Shown: positions 1 to 15,254 of the stretch, one piece after another | Layout of the letters: the number at the start of each line of letters is the position of its first letter | Position numbering within the stretch: the first letter of the stretch is position 1 | DNA from: Mycobacterium uberis | GTDB lineage: Bacteria > Actinomycetota > Actinomycetes > Mycobacteriales > Mycobacteriaceae | Reading direction: 5' to 3' | Length of the DNA: 64,000 nucleotides | NCBI RefSeq assembly: GCF_003408705.1 | Contig: NZ_QAYL01000001.1 | Span: 408,718-472,717, forward strand | The notes under the pieces: model-generated | What the model saw: only the letters and a program-made list of their open reading frames with translations | Told to the model about the DNA's origin: nothing | Database searches by the model: none | Program-made: the position numbers and the translations under genes

Positions 1-318
1 GACTACGAGACCAAAAAGGGCCACGTGGTCCGCTTCCTGGAAGCAGGATCGAAGGTCAAGGTCACCATCATGTTTCGCGGACGTGAGCAGTCGCGGCCCG
101 AGCTGGGCTACCGATTGCTGCAGCGGCTGGGTGCGGACGTCGCCGAATACGGCTTTGTCGAAACGTCGGCCAAACAGGATGGACGCAACATGACGATGGT
201 GCTGGCACCGCATCGCGGCGCGAAGACTCGTGCCAGGGCGCGGCATTCGGGAGCACCCGAGGCTGGGTCAACACAGGATCTTGATGTAGCTGGCAATGCT
301 GACGGTTCATTGAACTAA
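1..318 (+). CDS. infC: Translation initiation factor IF-3, C-terminal part (runs in from outside)
   Basis: The frame is open from base 1 to a TAA at 316-318, so only the last 105 residues are present. They form the IF-3 C-terminal domain, which binds the 30S subunit and blocks premature joining of 50S: the stretch [10 protein letters not shown], then [10 protein letters not shown], then [10 protein letters not shown] are typical of the family. After the domain there is a tail of about 30 residues rich in Arg, Ala and Gly, as in other mycobacterial IF-3. It heads the conserved infC-rpmI-rplT operon; rpmI starts 62 bases later. A short inverted repeat (314-319 with 326-331) covers its stop codon; I cannot say whether it acts in operon control. 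The start and N-terminal domain are outside the window. Confidence 0.97.
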   Translation, partial: DYETKKGHVVRFLEAGSKVKVTIMFRGREQSRPELGYRLLQRLGADVAEYGFVETSAKQDGRNMTMVLAPHRGAKTRARARHSGAPEAGSTQDLDVAGNADGSLN

Positions 319-380
319 CTAGCGCGTTAGTCAGCACAATGTGAGCAGCTGAATAGTAGAAACAGCAGAACTGAGGAAAC

Positions 381-575
381 ATGCCCAAGGCCAAGACTCA
401 CAGCGGAGCGTCGAAGCGGTTTCGGTGTACAGGAACCGGGAAGATTGTCCGTCAGAAAGCCAATCGTCGGCATCTGCTCGAACACAAGCCGAGTACTCGC
501 ACCCGGCGGCTAGACGGCCGCACAACGGTTTCGGCCAACGACGCCAAACGAGTCAATTCACTGTTGAACGGTTGA
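381..575 (+). CDS. rpmI: Large ribosomal subunit protein bL35
   Basis: A 64-residue basic protein starting [14 protein letters not shown], the standard bL35 opening, with the internal run [17 protein letters not shown] that contacts 23S rRNA. Length matches the usual 64-66 residues. An AGGAAA Shine-Dalgarno sits just before the ATG at 381. It lies between infC and rplT as in nearly all bacteria; rplT follows after 53 bases, so the three are almost certainly co-transcribed. Nothing is truncated. Confidence 0.98.
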   Translation: MPKAKTHSGASKRFRCTGTGKIVRQKANRRHLLEHKPSTRTRRLDGRTTVSANDAKRVNSLLNG

Positions 576-628
576 CCAGTTGCGTTAGCCTCTGGCCAGT
601 TACGTACGAACGAGAGTAGGAAATATCC

Positions 629-1018
629 ATGGCACGCGTAAAGCGGGCAGTTAACGCCCACAAGAAGCGGCGAACCGTCCTGAAGGCTTCGAAAGGCTAT
701 CGTGGCCAACGATCCCGGCTCTATCGCAAAGCTAAAGAGCAGCAGTTGCATTCGTTGGGTTATGCCTACCGCGACCGCCGTGCGCGTAAAGGTGAGTTCC
801 GCAAATTGTGGATTTCGCGGATCAATGCGGCTGCGCGCGCTAATGACATCACTTACAACCGGTTGATCCAGGGCCTGAAGGTTGTGGGTGTCGACTTAGA
901 CCGCAAGAATCTCGCTGATATTGCGGTCAGCGACCCGGCAGTGTTCACCGTACTCGTTGAGATTGCCCGTGCCGCGCTGCCCGACGATGTCAACACCCCC
1001 TCGAGAGAAGCTGCATAG
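629..1018 (+). CDS. rplT: Large ribosomal subunit protein bL20
   Basis: A 129-residue bL20, an early 50S assembly protein: [19 protein letters not shown] at the start, then [18 protein letters not shown] and [16 protein letters not shown], all hallmark segments of the extended basic N-terminal helix. The C-terminal globular domain has [16 protein letters not shown] and an Asp-rich stretch. In many bacteria L20 represses its own operon by binding the leader mRNA; I see no clear L20-site mimic here. Start at 629 is preceded by AGGAAA at the right distance. tsnR follows 25 bases downstream. Confidence 0.98.
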   Translation: MARVKRAVNAHKKRRTVLKASKGYRGQRSRLYRKAKEQQLHSLGYAYRDRRARKGEFRKLWISRINAAARANDITYNRLIQGLKVVGVDLDRKNLADIAVSDPAVFTVLVEIARAALPDDVNTPSREAA

Positions 1019-1043
1019 CCTGCGGGCAGCGCCGTTGTCTCCG

Positions 1044-1823
1044 GTGCTTACGGAGCGTTCCGTCAGGGTGGTTGCGGCAGTCAAGTTGCATCGCCAAGTT
1101 GTGCGGTGGCGCTCCAGGCGATTTCTCGTTGAAGGCCCTAATCTTGTCAAAGCTGCTTCGGTACGTGGGTTAGTTCGTGACGTATTTGTCACAGAAGTCG
1201 CGGCCCAGCGGCACGCTGCATTGCTGGCTGTGCTGGATTGTCCGGTCTATCCAGTAAGCGAGCGTGCCGCAAAAGCGCTTTCCGACACAGTCACTCCGAC
1301 GGGGTTGGTCGCGGTGTGCGAAATGCCGATGACCCGGTTAGCGACTGTGCTGGCTAGCTCACCCCGGCTGGTTGTGGTCGCTGTTGGGATCGGTGAGCCA
1401 GGCAACGCGGGTACTGTAATTCGCATCGCCGATGCCATGGGCGCTGCGGCTGTGATCTTTGGTGGGCACACCGTGGACCCGTACAACGGCAAATGTCTGC
1501 GTTCCTCGGCTGGCAGTATCTTCTCGATAATGGTTGTCGTGGCGCCTGATGCCTACGCTGCCGTAATGGAGTTCCGCGCCGCTGGGCTACAAGTGCTGGC
1601 CACCACGGTCGACGGTGAGACGCCCCTTGACGAAGCCGAGTCGCTGCTAGACAAGCCGACAGCCTGGCTTTTCGGGCCTGAATCACACGGTTTGTCAACC
1701 GAAATCGCAGAAGCCGCGGACTTTCGGGTGAGTATTCCGATGGTCGGTGGTGCGGAGAGCTTGAACGTGGCCGTGGCCGCAGCTATCTGCCTTTATCAGA
1801 GCTCGCGTGCGCTGCGTCGTTAG
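1044..1823 (+). CDS. tsnR: SpoU/TrmH-type 2'-O-ribose RNA methyltransferase (TsnR-like)
   Basis: A SPOUT-class methyltransferase that probably 2'-O-methylates 23S rRNA. The N-terminal substrate-binding part (RRFLVEGPNLVKAA) is followed by the knotted catalytic domain with motif 1 (GIGEPGNAGTVIRIADAMGA), motif 2 (AWLFGPESHGLS) and motif 3 (SIPMVGGAESLNVAVAAAI), where the conserved Arg, Glu and Asn are all present. I start at GTG 1044, giving 259 residues beginning LTERSVRV, as in the M. tuberculosis Rv1644 family; an ATG at 921 in the same frame would overlap rplT by 98 bases and add unlike sequence. The last 33 coding bases, including the TAG, form the left arm of the palindrome described separately. 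Confidence 0.93.
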   Translation: MLTERSVRVVAAVKLHRQVVRWRSRRFLVEGPNLVKAASVRGLVRDVFVTEVAAQRHAALLAVLDCPVYPVSERAAKALSDTVTPTGLVAVCEMPMTRLATVLASSPRLVVVAVGIGEPGNAGTVIRIADAMGAAAVIFGGHTVDPYNGKCLRSSAGSIFSIMVVVAPDAYAAVMEFRAAGLQVLATTVDGETPLDEAESLLDKPTAWLFGPESHGLSTEIAEAADFRVSIPMVGGAESLNVAVAAAICLYQSSRALRR

Positions 1824-1870
1824 CCGCCGCACGGCGGCTAACGACGCAGCGCACGCGAGCTCTGATAAAG
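1791..1870. repeat. Perfect 80-base palindrome across the tsnR stop codon
   Basis: Bases 1791-1828 are repeated exactly in reverse complement at 1833-1870; the four bases between are GCAC, whose outer pair also matches, giving 39 paired bases around a two-base centre. The left arm contains the last coding bases and stop of tsnR; the right arm is an inverted copy placed directly after it. A transcript could fold into a very stable hairpin and end transcription, but there is no U-tract, and a stem made of duplicated coding sequence looks like an inverted duplication by template switching rather than an evolved terminator. Confidence 0.95.
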
Positions 1871-1879
1871 CACTGAATT

Positions 1880-2938
1880 ACTCAGCTTTATCTAGGGTGC
1901 TGCACCAGCCGCAGGCCGCGGGTAGTGGTACATGCACCCAGCGATCCCGCCCGCTCCATCAGAGTCCGAGTGGGGCGGTGCCGAGAATGGCCGAGGGTGT
2001 GTCAGCAGAGGTGGTACGGAGAGGAGGAAAGAAATATAAGGAATATGGTGCATTGGCAGCCCGTGGTGGTCACGTGGTTACGCCATAAAGCCTGGTGCCT
2101 CCACCAACGGAGCGTCGCTGGGTAGTCGCCCGTGAGTCCGACGGTAGTTGACCAGCGCGCGGATGCAGCCGGATTTCGTTGGGAACGTCAACTCGGCCAA
2201 CTTATCAAACAGTCGCAGCAACACCTCGTTGCCTGGTGTCTAGTGCATTCCCGCTTTTTTGCTGAACGTCAGGGTCAAATAGTCCAGCCGCGACCCAGCG
2301 TTGACCCGCCACCAATGGTTTGAACAGCTGGTCCAAGATCGGTGTTGGTATTGAGTACAAGCTTTGGCTCGGGAATCCGCATTTGGAAGATATCCAGGGT
2401 GGCCTGGTTAATCTACAGCTCCTCGCGGTAGATTCGGGCCTAGGATTGCCGAAACTCCTCCCATGAGTCGAGCATCGTCCGCATGCTTATCCCATACATT
2501 CGGTACCACTGCACGTGTCCGTTGAACAGCTGCTGCTTCTCGTCCTCGGCCAGGCTGCCACAAAAATATTCGGCTACCTTGACGACCAGCATGAAAAACG
2601 TCGTGTGCGCCCAGGAAAACGTCTCCGGATTCAGCGTGTGATAGCGACACCCGGCGGCGTCAACGCCCTTGATCGTGGTGTGGTGACTCTTGACCTACTA
2701 GACTCGTCTGAGCCGCTCGATTATCGTCATAGACGACGTCCACGATCGGATACATCGATCGAGTCACCCGCTGCAACGGCTCGCGCATCAGGATCGCATG
2801 CTCTGGATCGCGCCGACCCACGCCCTGTACTATTCCGGTACGCACACCACTGAAATACTTTACATCACCGAAATACTTCCGGGTGAGTGGATCAGGCCCG
2901 AGCGGTTCACCGGGTGTCTTCGAAGTAGCAGTCACCAC
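1880..2938 (-). pseudogene. DUF2236 (MpaB/Lcp-type) oxygenase-like protein, broken (Rv1645c position)
   Basis: Read on the minus strand from ATG 2938, the family opening EPLGPDPLTRKYFGD is followed by SMYPIVDVVYD, then, after a frameshift near 2665, TIKGVDAAGCRYHTLNPETF and SWAHTTFFMLVVKVAEYF, then EEFRQS before an in-frame stop near 2440. These are DUF2236 segments, a family with a heme or metal site in characterised members. At least two frameshifts and several stops separate them, and the last 500 bases are eroded to fragments such as RWVAAGLFDPDVQQK. The span, about 1,060 bases, equals a full-length gene of some 350 codons. It faces tsnR tail to tail, as Rv1645c does. The PE gene that follows in M. 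tuberculosis is absent. Confidence 0.85.
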
Positions 2939-3094
2939 GGCCTCCTACGCAATTATTGCGCCCACAATAAAGGTATGATAACACACATTGTCTAAATTTT
3001 CGACACCTGCTGATACGGGGAGTTATCGATTGTTAACATTGGTGTCGCAACGGCGTGATCGGGTCGTTTACTGGGTGTTGTGACATAAACACCA

Positions 3095-4069
3095 TTGCCC
3101 CCGTCCGCGAAATCCACCTACCCTGGCCAAGTGGAAGGCGCGCCTCGCGATGGGACCCCGGCCGCGCCTCGAGAACCGGACGAGGACACGGTCACCGCAT
3201 TGGTGCGGGCCTTCCTACGACGCTCTTCGGTGTCAATGCACAATGCGGCGCAGTGGCTACACACCACAAACCGCAGCCCCAGGCTGGTGGCGATGGTCCG
3301 GCGGGCTCGACGCATTTTGCCTGGCGATCCTGACTTTGGTGACCCGCTGTCCATCGCAGGCGAGGGGGGTCCGCGTGCTGCGGCACGAGCGGCCGACCGG
3401 CTGTTGGGGGATCGTGGCGCGGCGTCGCGTGAGGTAAGTCTGGGTGTGCTGCAGGTGTGGCAAGCGTTGACTGAGGCCATTTCTCGACGGCCGGCTAATC
3501 AAGAGGTGACGCTGGTCTTCACCGACCTGGTTGGTTTCTCCGAATGGTCGTTGCAAGCTGGTGACGAGGCGATTCTGGCACTGCTGCGACAGGTAGCGCG
3601 CGCTGTTGAGGCGCCGCTGCTCGACGCTGGCGGGCATATCGTCAAACGAATGGGGGACGGGATCATGGTGGTGTTCCGTGATCCGACAATCGCCGTACAG
3701 GCCGTACTCGCCGCTACAGAAGCAATGAAATTGGTTGAGGTCGAAGGTTACACACCGCGCATTCGGGTTGGAATACACACTGGCCGGCCGCAACGGCTGG
3801 CTGCTGACTGGCTAGGTGTCGACGTCAATATAGCCGCGCGCGTGATGGAGCGTGCGACAAAAGGTGGCATTATGGTGTCCGGCCCCACCCTAGACTTGAT
3901 AACGCAAAGTGAGCTGGACGAACTGGGTGTTGTTGTCAGGCGCGTCCGTAGATCCATGTTCGCCAGCAAACTCACCGGTATTCCCTCGAACATGGCGATT
4001 TATCGCCTCAAGACTCCTAGGGAGTTGATAGCTTCAGATGAGACAGCAGAAACAAATTCCCTGCCATAG
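3095..4069 (+). CDS. Class III adenylate cyclase (Rv1647 homologue)
   Basis: Makes cAMP from ATP. The N-terminal 130 residues are a helical extension; the catalytic domain spans about 136-275 (numbering from the TTG at 3095). All canonical class III residues are visible: metal Asp144 (FTDLVGFS) and Asp188 (KRMGDG), base-selecting Lys184 and Asp243, and transition-state Asn245 and Arg249 (GVDVNIAARV). The Lys/Asp pair predicts ATP rather than GTP as substrate. No membrane segment is seen, so it is probably cytosolic. The start is uncertain: TTG 3095 gives 324 residues, GTG 3131 gives 312; the M. tuberculosis protein is of similar length. It is one of few intact genes between tsnR and pheS, flanked on both sides by dead genes. 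Confidence 0.9.
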   Translation: MPPSAKSTYPGQVEGAPRDGTPAAPREPDEDTVTALVRAFLRRSSVSMHNAAQWLHTTNRSPRLVAMVRRARRILPGDPDFGDPLSIAGEGGPRAAARAADRLLGDRGAASREVSLGVLQVWQALTEAISRRPANQEVTLVFTDLVGFSEWSLQAGDEAILALLRQVARAVEAPLLDAGGHIVKRMGDGIMVVFRDPTIAVQAVLAATEAMKLVEVEGYTPRIRVGIHTGRPQRLAADWLGVDVNIAARVMERATKGGIMVSGPTLDLITQSELDELGVVVRRVRRSMFASKLTGIPSNMAIYRLKTPRELIASDETAETNSLP

Positions 4070-4084
4070 TGGATGTCGACGATT

Positions 4085-4973
4085 TACGGGACCGTGTTGA
4101 TTTACGGGACCTTGTTTTGGCTCGCTCTGGTTCGGTTCACCGTTGGTTATTGTGACAGTTCTGGCCGCAGTCAGCATCGCAATCTTGGTGCTTGGTCCGC
4201 ATGCTCAGAAATTTGATCATTGGGCACTCTAGAGCACCAATTTGCACCACCTGTTCCATGGACACCTAATGATCCTTTTTGTCCAGCACATTTGTCGTCG
4301 ATGCCGGTCCGCTCTACTTGGGGAGTACCTTGTTGACGTGTCTGCTGGCTCTCAACTGAACTGCGTTTGCGCACCATCCGGCTGATGGTGTCATTGCCGG
4401 TCGGCTATGTCGGCGCGACATTAGTGATGGTCGCTACTCTTGCGACGGCGGTCGAGTTTGGTTGGCTGTCAGTGTCGATCATCCGGGTCAGTGACGTCGG
4501 GATAAGCAATGATGTGGTGGGAGCGCTAGCGACGGCGATTCCGCGGCGGTGGCGGGTGGCTTGGATTAGCTAGTAAGTATTCTGCGGTCTTCACCCCAAG
4601 GCTCCTGTACGCCAATTTCACCAATGCGGAGCACCCCGTCGCCGTGATCCTGGGGGTGTGGGTGGCGGTCCGGTTCCGTCGACCGATCCACCAGACACTG
4701 GTGCGGTGTCTGGTGTTGGCGGCATCCTCGGAGTTCGGATTCATGGTGCTGCCCCACCGCTGGGCGTCAATGGTTGCTGCGCTGGCATACTGTGTGCAGG
4801 GCGCCGTGCTGGCCCACTGGTCACTCCGGTTGATCACAGCGCGTAATCCCGTGCCGGCGGACACGTTGACTGGTCCGCAGCTGATGGTCACGTCTGACCT
4901 TGCGGTCAGTGCTTGCTGGTCCCACCACGTGATCGTAAGCGGTCGCGAAGGTCATGGGTCCAATCACTTATGA
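4085..4973 (+). pseudogene. Membrane protein remnant (Rv1648 position)
   Basis: Three plus-strand stretches in different frames encode hydrophobic segments: near 4128-4210 (LVIVTVLAAVSIAILVLG), 4367-4573 (VGYVGATLVMVATLATAVEF, then a stop) and 4644-4973 (VLAASSEFGFMVLPHRWASM). Between them are frameshifts and stops. The order, direction and position just upstream of pheS match the transmembrane gene Rv1648 of M. tuberculosis, but I identify it by place and hydrophobicity rather than by a motif. The last fragment still has a 110-codon open frame ending 116 bases before pheS. Confidence 0.55.
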
Positions 4974-5074
4974 TCGGCACTTGCGTCAGGCTTATGCAGC
5001 GGACCGAGGAGAAGCCGGGCAAGTCCAGCCCAACTCAGCGCCGATGTGGGCAGTACGACCGGCCTCGTCAGTAA

Positions 5075-6141
<1,067 letters not shown>

Positions 6142-6142
<1 letters not shown>

Positions 6143-8637
6143 TGCGCGTTCTGCATAGCTGGCTGCGCGAGATCATCTCGGTCGGAGCTCCGGGCTGGGA
6201 CGTTGCCCCCGGTGATCTTGAGCAGACGCTGGTACGTATAGGCCATGAAGTCGAAGAGATCATTACCCTCGGCCCGGTCGATGGTCCGTTGGCCGTGGGA
6301 CGGGTCACCGATATCGAAGAACTCACTGGCTTCAAAAAATCGATCCGTGCCTGTATGGTCGACGTCGGAGATGATCAGCAGTATGAGATAGTCTGTGGTG
6401 CAACAAATTTCGTTGTTGGCGATCTGGTCGTAGTAGCATTTCCTGGCACTACACTGCCTGGCGGGTTCGTCATCACGGCCCGCAAGATCTATGGTCGCCA
6501 CTCTGACGGGATGATCTGTTCGGTGGCCGAACTCGGTTTAGGTGCGTACCGTTCCGGGATCTTGGTGCTGCCGCCCGGAACCGCCAAACCAGGGTCTGAC
6601 GGTGTCGAAGTACTTGGGTTCGACGATGTGGTCTACCATTTGGCGATCACCCCTGACCGTGGGTACTGCATTTCGTTGCGAGGCTTAGCCCGTGAGATCG
6701 CATGCGCCTACGGCCTTGACTTCGTCGATCCGGCCAGCGACCAAGTGGTGCCGCCGTTGCCGGTCGAGGGACAGGCGTGGCCGTTGACGGTGCAGCCTGA
6801 AACGGGAGTTCGGCGGTTCGCCTTGCGTCCAGTCATCGGGATCGATCCTGCCGCCGTGTCGCCGTGGTGGCTGCAGCGTCGGCTGCTGCTCTCCGGTATC
6901 CGTGCGACCGCACCGGCAGTGGATGTCACCAACTATGTGATGCTGGAACTCGGTCATCCGCTGCACGCCCACGACCGCAACCGTATTACCGGGGGCTTCA
7001 ACGTGCGGTTTGCTTGGCCCGGCGAGACTGTCGTCACCCTTGATGACATCGAGCGTCGGCTTGATCCTACTGATGTCCTCATTGTCGATGACGTCGCGAC
7101 CATGGCAATCGGTGGCGTGATGGGTGCCGCCAGCACCGAGGTGCGTCCCGACTCCACCGATGTACTGCTGGAGGCCGCGGTGTGGGACGCGGCGGCGGTA
7201 TCGCGCACCCAGCGGCGGCTGCGCCTGCCCAGCGAGGCTGCCCGCCGTTATGAACGGGCAGTGGATCCGGCTATCTCGGTCGTTGCCCTAGATCGGTGTG
7301 CGACACTGCTCGCCGGTATCGCTGGGGGAGCGGTTTCGCCCACTCTGACCGATTGGCGGGGTGACCCGCCGCGGGATGATTGGTCATTGCCGCCGATTCG
7401 GATTGCGGTCGATCTGCCGGACCAGGTTGCAGGGGTCGCTTATAGCCAAGGTGTAACTGCCAGGCGGCTGAGCCAGATCGGCGCTGTGGTTACCGAACGT
7501 GGTCACACCTTGACTGTCACTCCGCCGAGTTGGCGGCCTGATCTACTACAGCCCGCTGACCTTGTCGAGGAGGTGATGCGGCTGGAAGGGCTAGAGGTTA
7601 TCGGCTCGGTGTTGCCGCCCGCATCCGCGGGTCGGGGACTCACCGCGGTGCAAAAGCGTCACCGTGCGATTGGCAAAGTGTTGGCCCAATCCGGCTATGT
7701 GGAGATCTTGCCGACACCGTTTTTGCCTGCCGATGTGTTCGACCTTTGGGGATTGCCGGTTGATGACCCGCGACGGACGACAACGCGAGTGCTCAACCCG
7801 CTGGAGTCCGATCGTCCGCAGCTCGCCACCACGTTGCTGCCAGCGTTGCTGGAAGTGTTGGGGAGCAATGTATCTCGAGGTCTCGTCGACGTTGCGTTGT
7901 TTGCTATCGCGCGGGTGGTCGAGTCGACCGAGCGGACTGGCAGCGTAGGATCCATCCCCGTCGACCGTCGACCGACCGATGCTGAAATCGCCATGCTGGA
8001 CGCGTCCTTGCCCCGGCAGCCACAGCACGTGGCCGCAGTGTTGGCTGGGTTGCGGGAACCGCGAGGGCCGTGGGGTCCTGGCCGTCGAGCTGAGGCCGCC
8101 GACGCATTTGAGGCGGTGCGCATCGTTGCACGGGCCAGCGGAGTCGATGTGGTTTTTCGGGCGGTCCAATATCTGCCGTGGCATCCGGGTCGGTGCGCTG
8201 CGGTATTTGTTGATGAAAAGCCCGTCGGCCATGCCGGGCAGCTGCATCCGGCCGTGATTGAGCGTGCCGGTCTGCCGAAGGACACCTGCGCGATCGAGTT
8301 GGACCTTGCTGCTATTCCTATTGCCGAAGGATTGCCGGCACCTCGGGTGTCGCCATTTCCTGCTGTGTTGCAGGATGTCAGCCTCGTGGTGTCGGCACAG
8401 GTTCCCGCTCAGGAGGTGCAGGACGCCATTCGTGAGGGTGCTGGCGAGTTGCTCGAGGACATTCGATTGTTCGATGTCTTCACTGGTCCGCAGATTGGCG
8501 AGGAATGCAAGTCGTTGACATTTGCACTGCGATTTCGCGCGCCTGATCGCACGCTCACCGAAGACGACGCCAGCGTGGCCCGCGACGCTGCGGTACGGTG
8601 CGCCGCCGAACGGGTCGGTGCGACATTGCGCACCTAA
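6142..8637 (+). CDS. pheT: Phenylalanyl-tRNA synthetase beta subunit
   Basis: The 831-residue beta subunit carries the editing site and tRNA-binding modules. In order: an EMAP-like tRNA-binding domain (about 40-150), the B3/B4 editing domain (about 215-390), the B5 domain (about 410-480), the class II-like core, and the C-terminal ferredoxin-fold anticodon-binding domain (about 735-831, from [14 protein letters not shown] to the end). Length and domain order are those of mycobacterial PheT, and the frame is uninterrupted. It begins on the last base of the pheS stop codon. After its TAA at 8635 there is no living gene until argC. Confidence 0.97.
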
Positions 8638-8833
8638 AGCCTTCTTCAAACTTATAGGGTGCGTGTCGCCCGTGCGTTGGTGCAACGTGTTCAGACTAAA
8701 CTTTGATGCTGACGTTCCTTCGCGAAGCATAAAATTCTACGTGAAATTTTATTACTGTCGGTGTGCCTTGATCGCCGTCGCGTGATAGCTGTAGTGAGTC
8801 GAGGGAAAATAGAGTAGGTTGTTCCTAGGCGTG

Positions 8834-9157
8834 ATGTCTGAGCAGATTGAGTCTACGGCTCACAGTTTGGCCGGTATTCGCTCGACGCTGATTGAGTCTT
8901 CCGCGGTCGTCGCGGCAACCACGACTGCAGTGGTTGCTGTTGCTGAGAATGATACATTGACTATATCGGTTGCGGTCGCGACGCTGTTTGGCGACTTCGG
9001 CCGGGAGTGCTAAACTCTCAACCCCCACGCGGCCGCGTTTCGTGACGAATTTGTCAACTCGTTGCAGGCTGGCGTGGATGCATATCTCAGCGCTACAGCT
9101 GCCAACACTGCAGCTGGGATCGCTGTACTGCAGAGCGCCAGTGCTGGGCTGGTTTGA
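8834..9157 (+). pseudogene. PE-family protein, broken by an in-frame stop
   Basis: From ATG 8834 the frame reads MSEQIESTAHSLAGIRSTLI and continues as an Ala- and Val-rich helical hairpin typical of the N-terminal PE domain of ESX-secreted mycobacterial proteins. A TAA at 9011-9013 interrupts it, but the same frame resumes with HAAAFRDEFVNSLQAG and AYLSATAANTAAG, the matching second half of a PE domain, and ends at a TGA at 9155-9157. The expected conserved YxxxD/E secretion segment cannot be confirmed. It lies between pheT and argC, where M. tuberculosis has a PE_PGRS gene on the other strand, so it may not be the same gene. The 196 bases between pheT and this relic show nothing recognisable. 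Confidence 0.75.
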
Positions 9158-9800
9158 AACTGGCGCCGACGTCGTGACGCTCAGACAGGATTTGTCCGCC
9201 AGGTTTGTGGCAGTTGAAGCTGCTAGTGAGTGGATGATGGTGAGAAAGGTCGCTTTCGCTGGTGTTGAACAGCTATAGCCCGTCCCGACTTTGATGGACG
9301 CCGACAATGCTTTCCTGTCGGCTGGTACGGGTGCTGACTGGGCTTACTGCGCTGCCGAGTTCAAGATGCATTGTACTGGCTGGGCCGAGTGCCCTGGGCG
9401 GACTTGGTCTGCTGGGGACTGTCGACGTCGAGCTCGCGTCTGATGTTAACAACCTGATGTTGGTTGAGCCGGTCGTTACTACGGGGTTCGCTGCGCTGCA
9501 GGACGTCTATACTAGCTTTCCTCAGAGCATTAGTTGCCTGATGCTAGCTGGACAAGATGCTGCTCCCGGGTTAACTACATTGCAGATCGCTGGTGTCCAT
9601 TTTGTCCAGGCTGTCAGCGACGTTCAGATGGACGCGGACGATGTTGCCGCAGTGTTAGGGGTCTAGGCTGGCAGTCGTCCGCGTACGGTCGTGTGGCGGT
9701 CGAACGGCGAAATGGTCCGTACTGCACCTCCATCACAGCCATGCAATATGACGCTTAGGTCGTCAACAAGGCGAAGTCCATCAATCCGGTGCCGAACAGT
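9158..9800 (+). pseudogene. Unidentified remnant after the PE domain
   Basis: Plus-strand fragments such as DVVTLRQDLSARFVAVEAAS (9166-9230) and a 119-codon frame at 9307-9666 (VDVELASDVNNLMLVEPVV then DAAPGLTTLQIAGVHFVQAV) look like helical Ala/Val-rich sequence once joined to the PE domain, but frames change several times. I recognise no family. The 9307 frame lacks a convincing start, so it is more likely debris than a gene. From 9667 to 9800 there is nothing recognisable. Confidence 0.35.
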
Positions 9801-9801
9801 A

Positions 9802-12097
<2,296 letters not shown>

Positions 12098-12104
12098 CTG
12101 TCCG

Positions 12105-12998
12105 ATGAACCGTACCGACGACGTCGAAGCATTATCTACCCAGGTCAAGGCGCAGGTCTTGGCCCAAGCTTTGCCCTGGCTGAAGCAGTTGCACGGCAAG
12201 GTTGTCGTGGTTAAATACGGTGGCAACGCTATGACTGACGACACGTTGCGGCGTGCGTTCGCCGCTGATATGGCGTTCCTGCGTAACTGCGGTATCCATC
12301 CGGTCGTTGTGCACGGCGGCGGGCCACAGATCACCGCCATGCTGCGTCGGCTTGGCATCGAAGGTGACTTCAAGGGTGGCTTCCGGGTCACCACACCGGA
12401 AGTGCTCGACGTCGCGCGGATGGTGTTGTTTGGGCAGGTGGGCCGTGAACTGGTCAACCTGATCAACGCGCACGGGCCCTACGCAGTGGGCATCACTGGC
12501 GAGGATGCACAACTTTTCACCGCTGTGCGGCGCAGCGTCACTGTCGACGGTGTGGCGACTGACATCGGCCTGGTTGGAGACATAGAGCAGGTCAACACCG
12601 CCGCGGTGCTTGATCTGATTTCCGCGCGCCGTATCCCTGTGGTGTCGACACTTGCGCCAGATAGCGACGGCGTGGTGCACAACATCAACGCCGACACCGC
12701 TGCTGCGGCGCTGGCCGAAGCTCTGGGAGCCGAAAAGCTGTTGATGCTGACCGATGTCGAAGGCTTGTACACCCGCTGGCCAGACCGGGATTCGCTGGTC
12801 AGCGAAATTGACTCCGCCGCACTGGCACAACTGCTACCCACATTAGAGGCGGGAATGATTCCTAAAGTTGAGGCGTGTTTGCGTGCCGTAACCGGCGGCA
12901 TGCCCAGTGCGCACGTCGTCGACGGGCGGGTCAAACACTGTGTGTTGGTGGAGTTGTTCACCAATGAAGGCACCGGCACCAAAGTGGTGAGTGCATGA
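12105..12998 (+). CDS. argB: Acetylglutamate kinase
   Basis: Phosphorylates N-acetylglutamate, the controlling step of the pathway and usually inhibited by arginine. Amino-acid-kinase fold: [12 protein letters not shown] holds the ATP-phosphate Lys, VVHGGGPQI the substrate Gly-rich loop, and [22 protein letters not shown] the second half of the ATP site. The N-terminal helix ([22 protein letters not shown]) is the one that forms the arginine-sensitive hexamer in related kinases. ATG 12105 is seven bases after argJ; an upstream alternative at 12066 lies inside argJ. Its TGA (12996-12998) starts the MIRU repeat. Confidence 0.96.
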   Translation: MNRTDDVEALSTQVKAQVLAQALPWLKQLHGKVVVVKYGGNAMTDDTLRRAFAADMAFLRNCGIHPVVVHGGGPQITAMLRRLGIEGDFKGGFRVTTPEVLDVARMVLFGQVGRELVNLINAHGPYAVGITGEDAQLFTAVRRSVTVDGVATDIGLVGDIEQVNTAAVLDLISARRIPVVSTLAPDSDGVVHNINADTAAAALAEALGAEKLLMLTDVEGLYTRWPDRDSLVSEIDSAALAQLLPTLEAGMIPKVEACLRAVTGGMPSAHVVDGRVKHCVLVELFTNEGTGTKVVSA

Positions 12999-13047
12999 CA
13001 CGCGCCGGCGACGATGCGGAGCGAAGCGATGGAGAGGAGCGGTGCCC

Positions 13048-13050
<3 letters not shown>
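12996..13050 (+). repeat. Mycobacterial interspersed repetitive unit (short MIRU) between argB and argD
   Basis: The whole spacer has the MIRU layout: TGA of the upstream gene, then GCGCCGGCGACGATGC, GAGCGAAGCGATGGAGAGGAG, CGG and the ATG of the next gene. MIRUs are 46-100 bp elements scattered in operon gaps of mycobacteria, oriented with transcription and bridging stop and start codons. At about 53 bases this is the short class. Its GGAGAGGAG doubles as the ribosome-binding site for argD. Confidence 0.85.
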
Positions 13051-15176
<2,126 letters not shown>

Positions 15177-15179
<3 letters not shown>

Positions 15180-15254
15180 CTCTGCGCCGGCGACGATGCA
15201 GGGGGAACGCTGTGGGGGCACTTCCCGCTTGGGGGGAGAGGAGCGGCGCAAATG
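15177..15254 (+). repeat. Longer MIRU between argF and argR
   Basis: Same layout as the argB-argD element: upstream TGA, then GCGCCGGCGACGATGCAG, a degenerate middle, CACTTCCCGCTTGGGG, GGAGAGGAGCGGCGC and the downstream ATG. At 77-78 bases it is the long MIRU class, with the CTCCCGCTT insert the short class lacks. Two MIRUs of different class in one operon is notable. The middle (GGGGGAACGCTGTGGGG) has drifted from the consensus I know. Confidence 0.8.

Noticed and set aside
1807..2088. 93-codon plus-strand frame after tsnR
   Set aside because: Created by the inverted copy of the tsnR end plus antisense of the dead DUF2236 gene; no independent support.
3068..3095. CRP-like half site (TGTGACATAAACACC) just before the adenylate cyclase
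   Set aside because: Only one half matches TGTGA-6-TCACA; the second half fits at two of five positions, too weak to call.
7591..8730. 379-codon minus-strand open frame opposite pheT
   Set aside because: Shadow of the high-GC pheT coding frame; no ribosome-binding site or family motif, and the plus-strand frame is a clear PheT.
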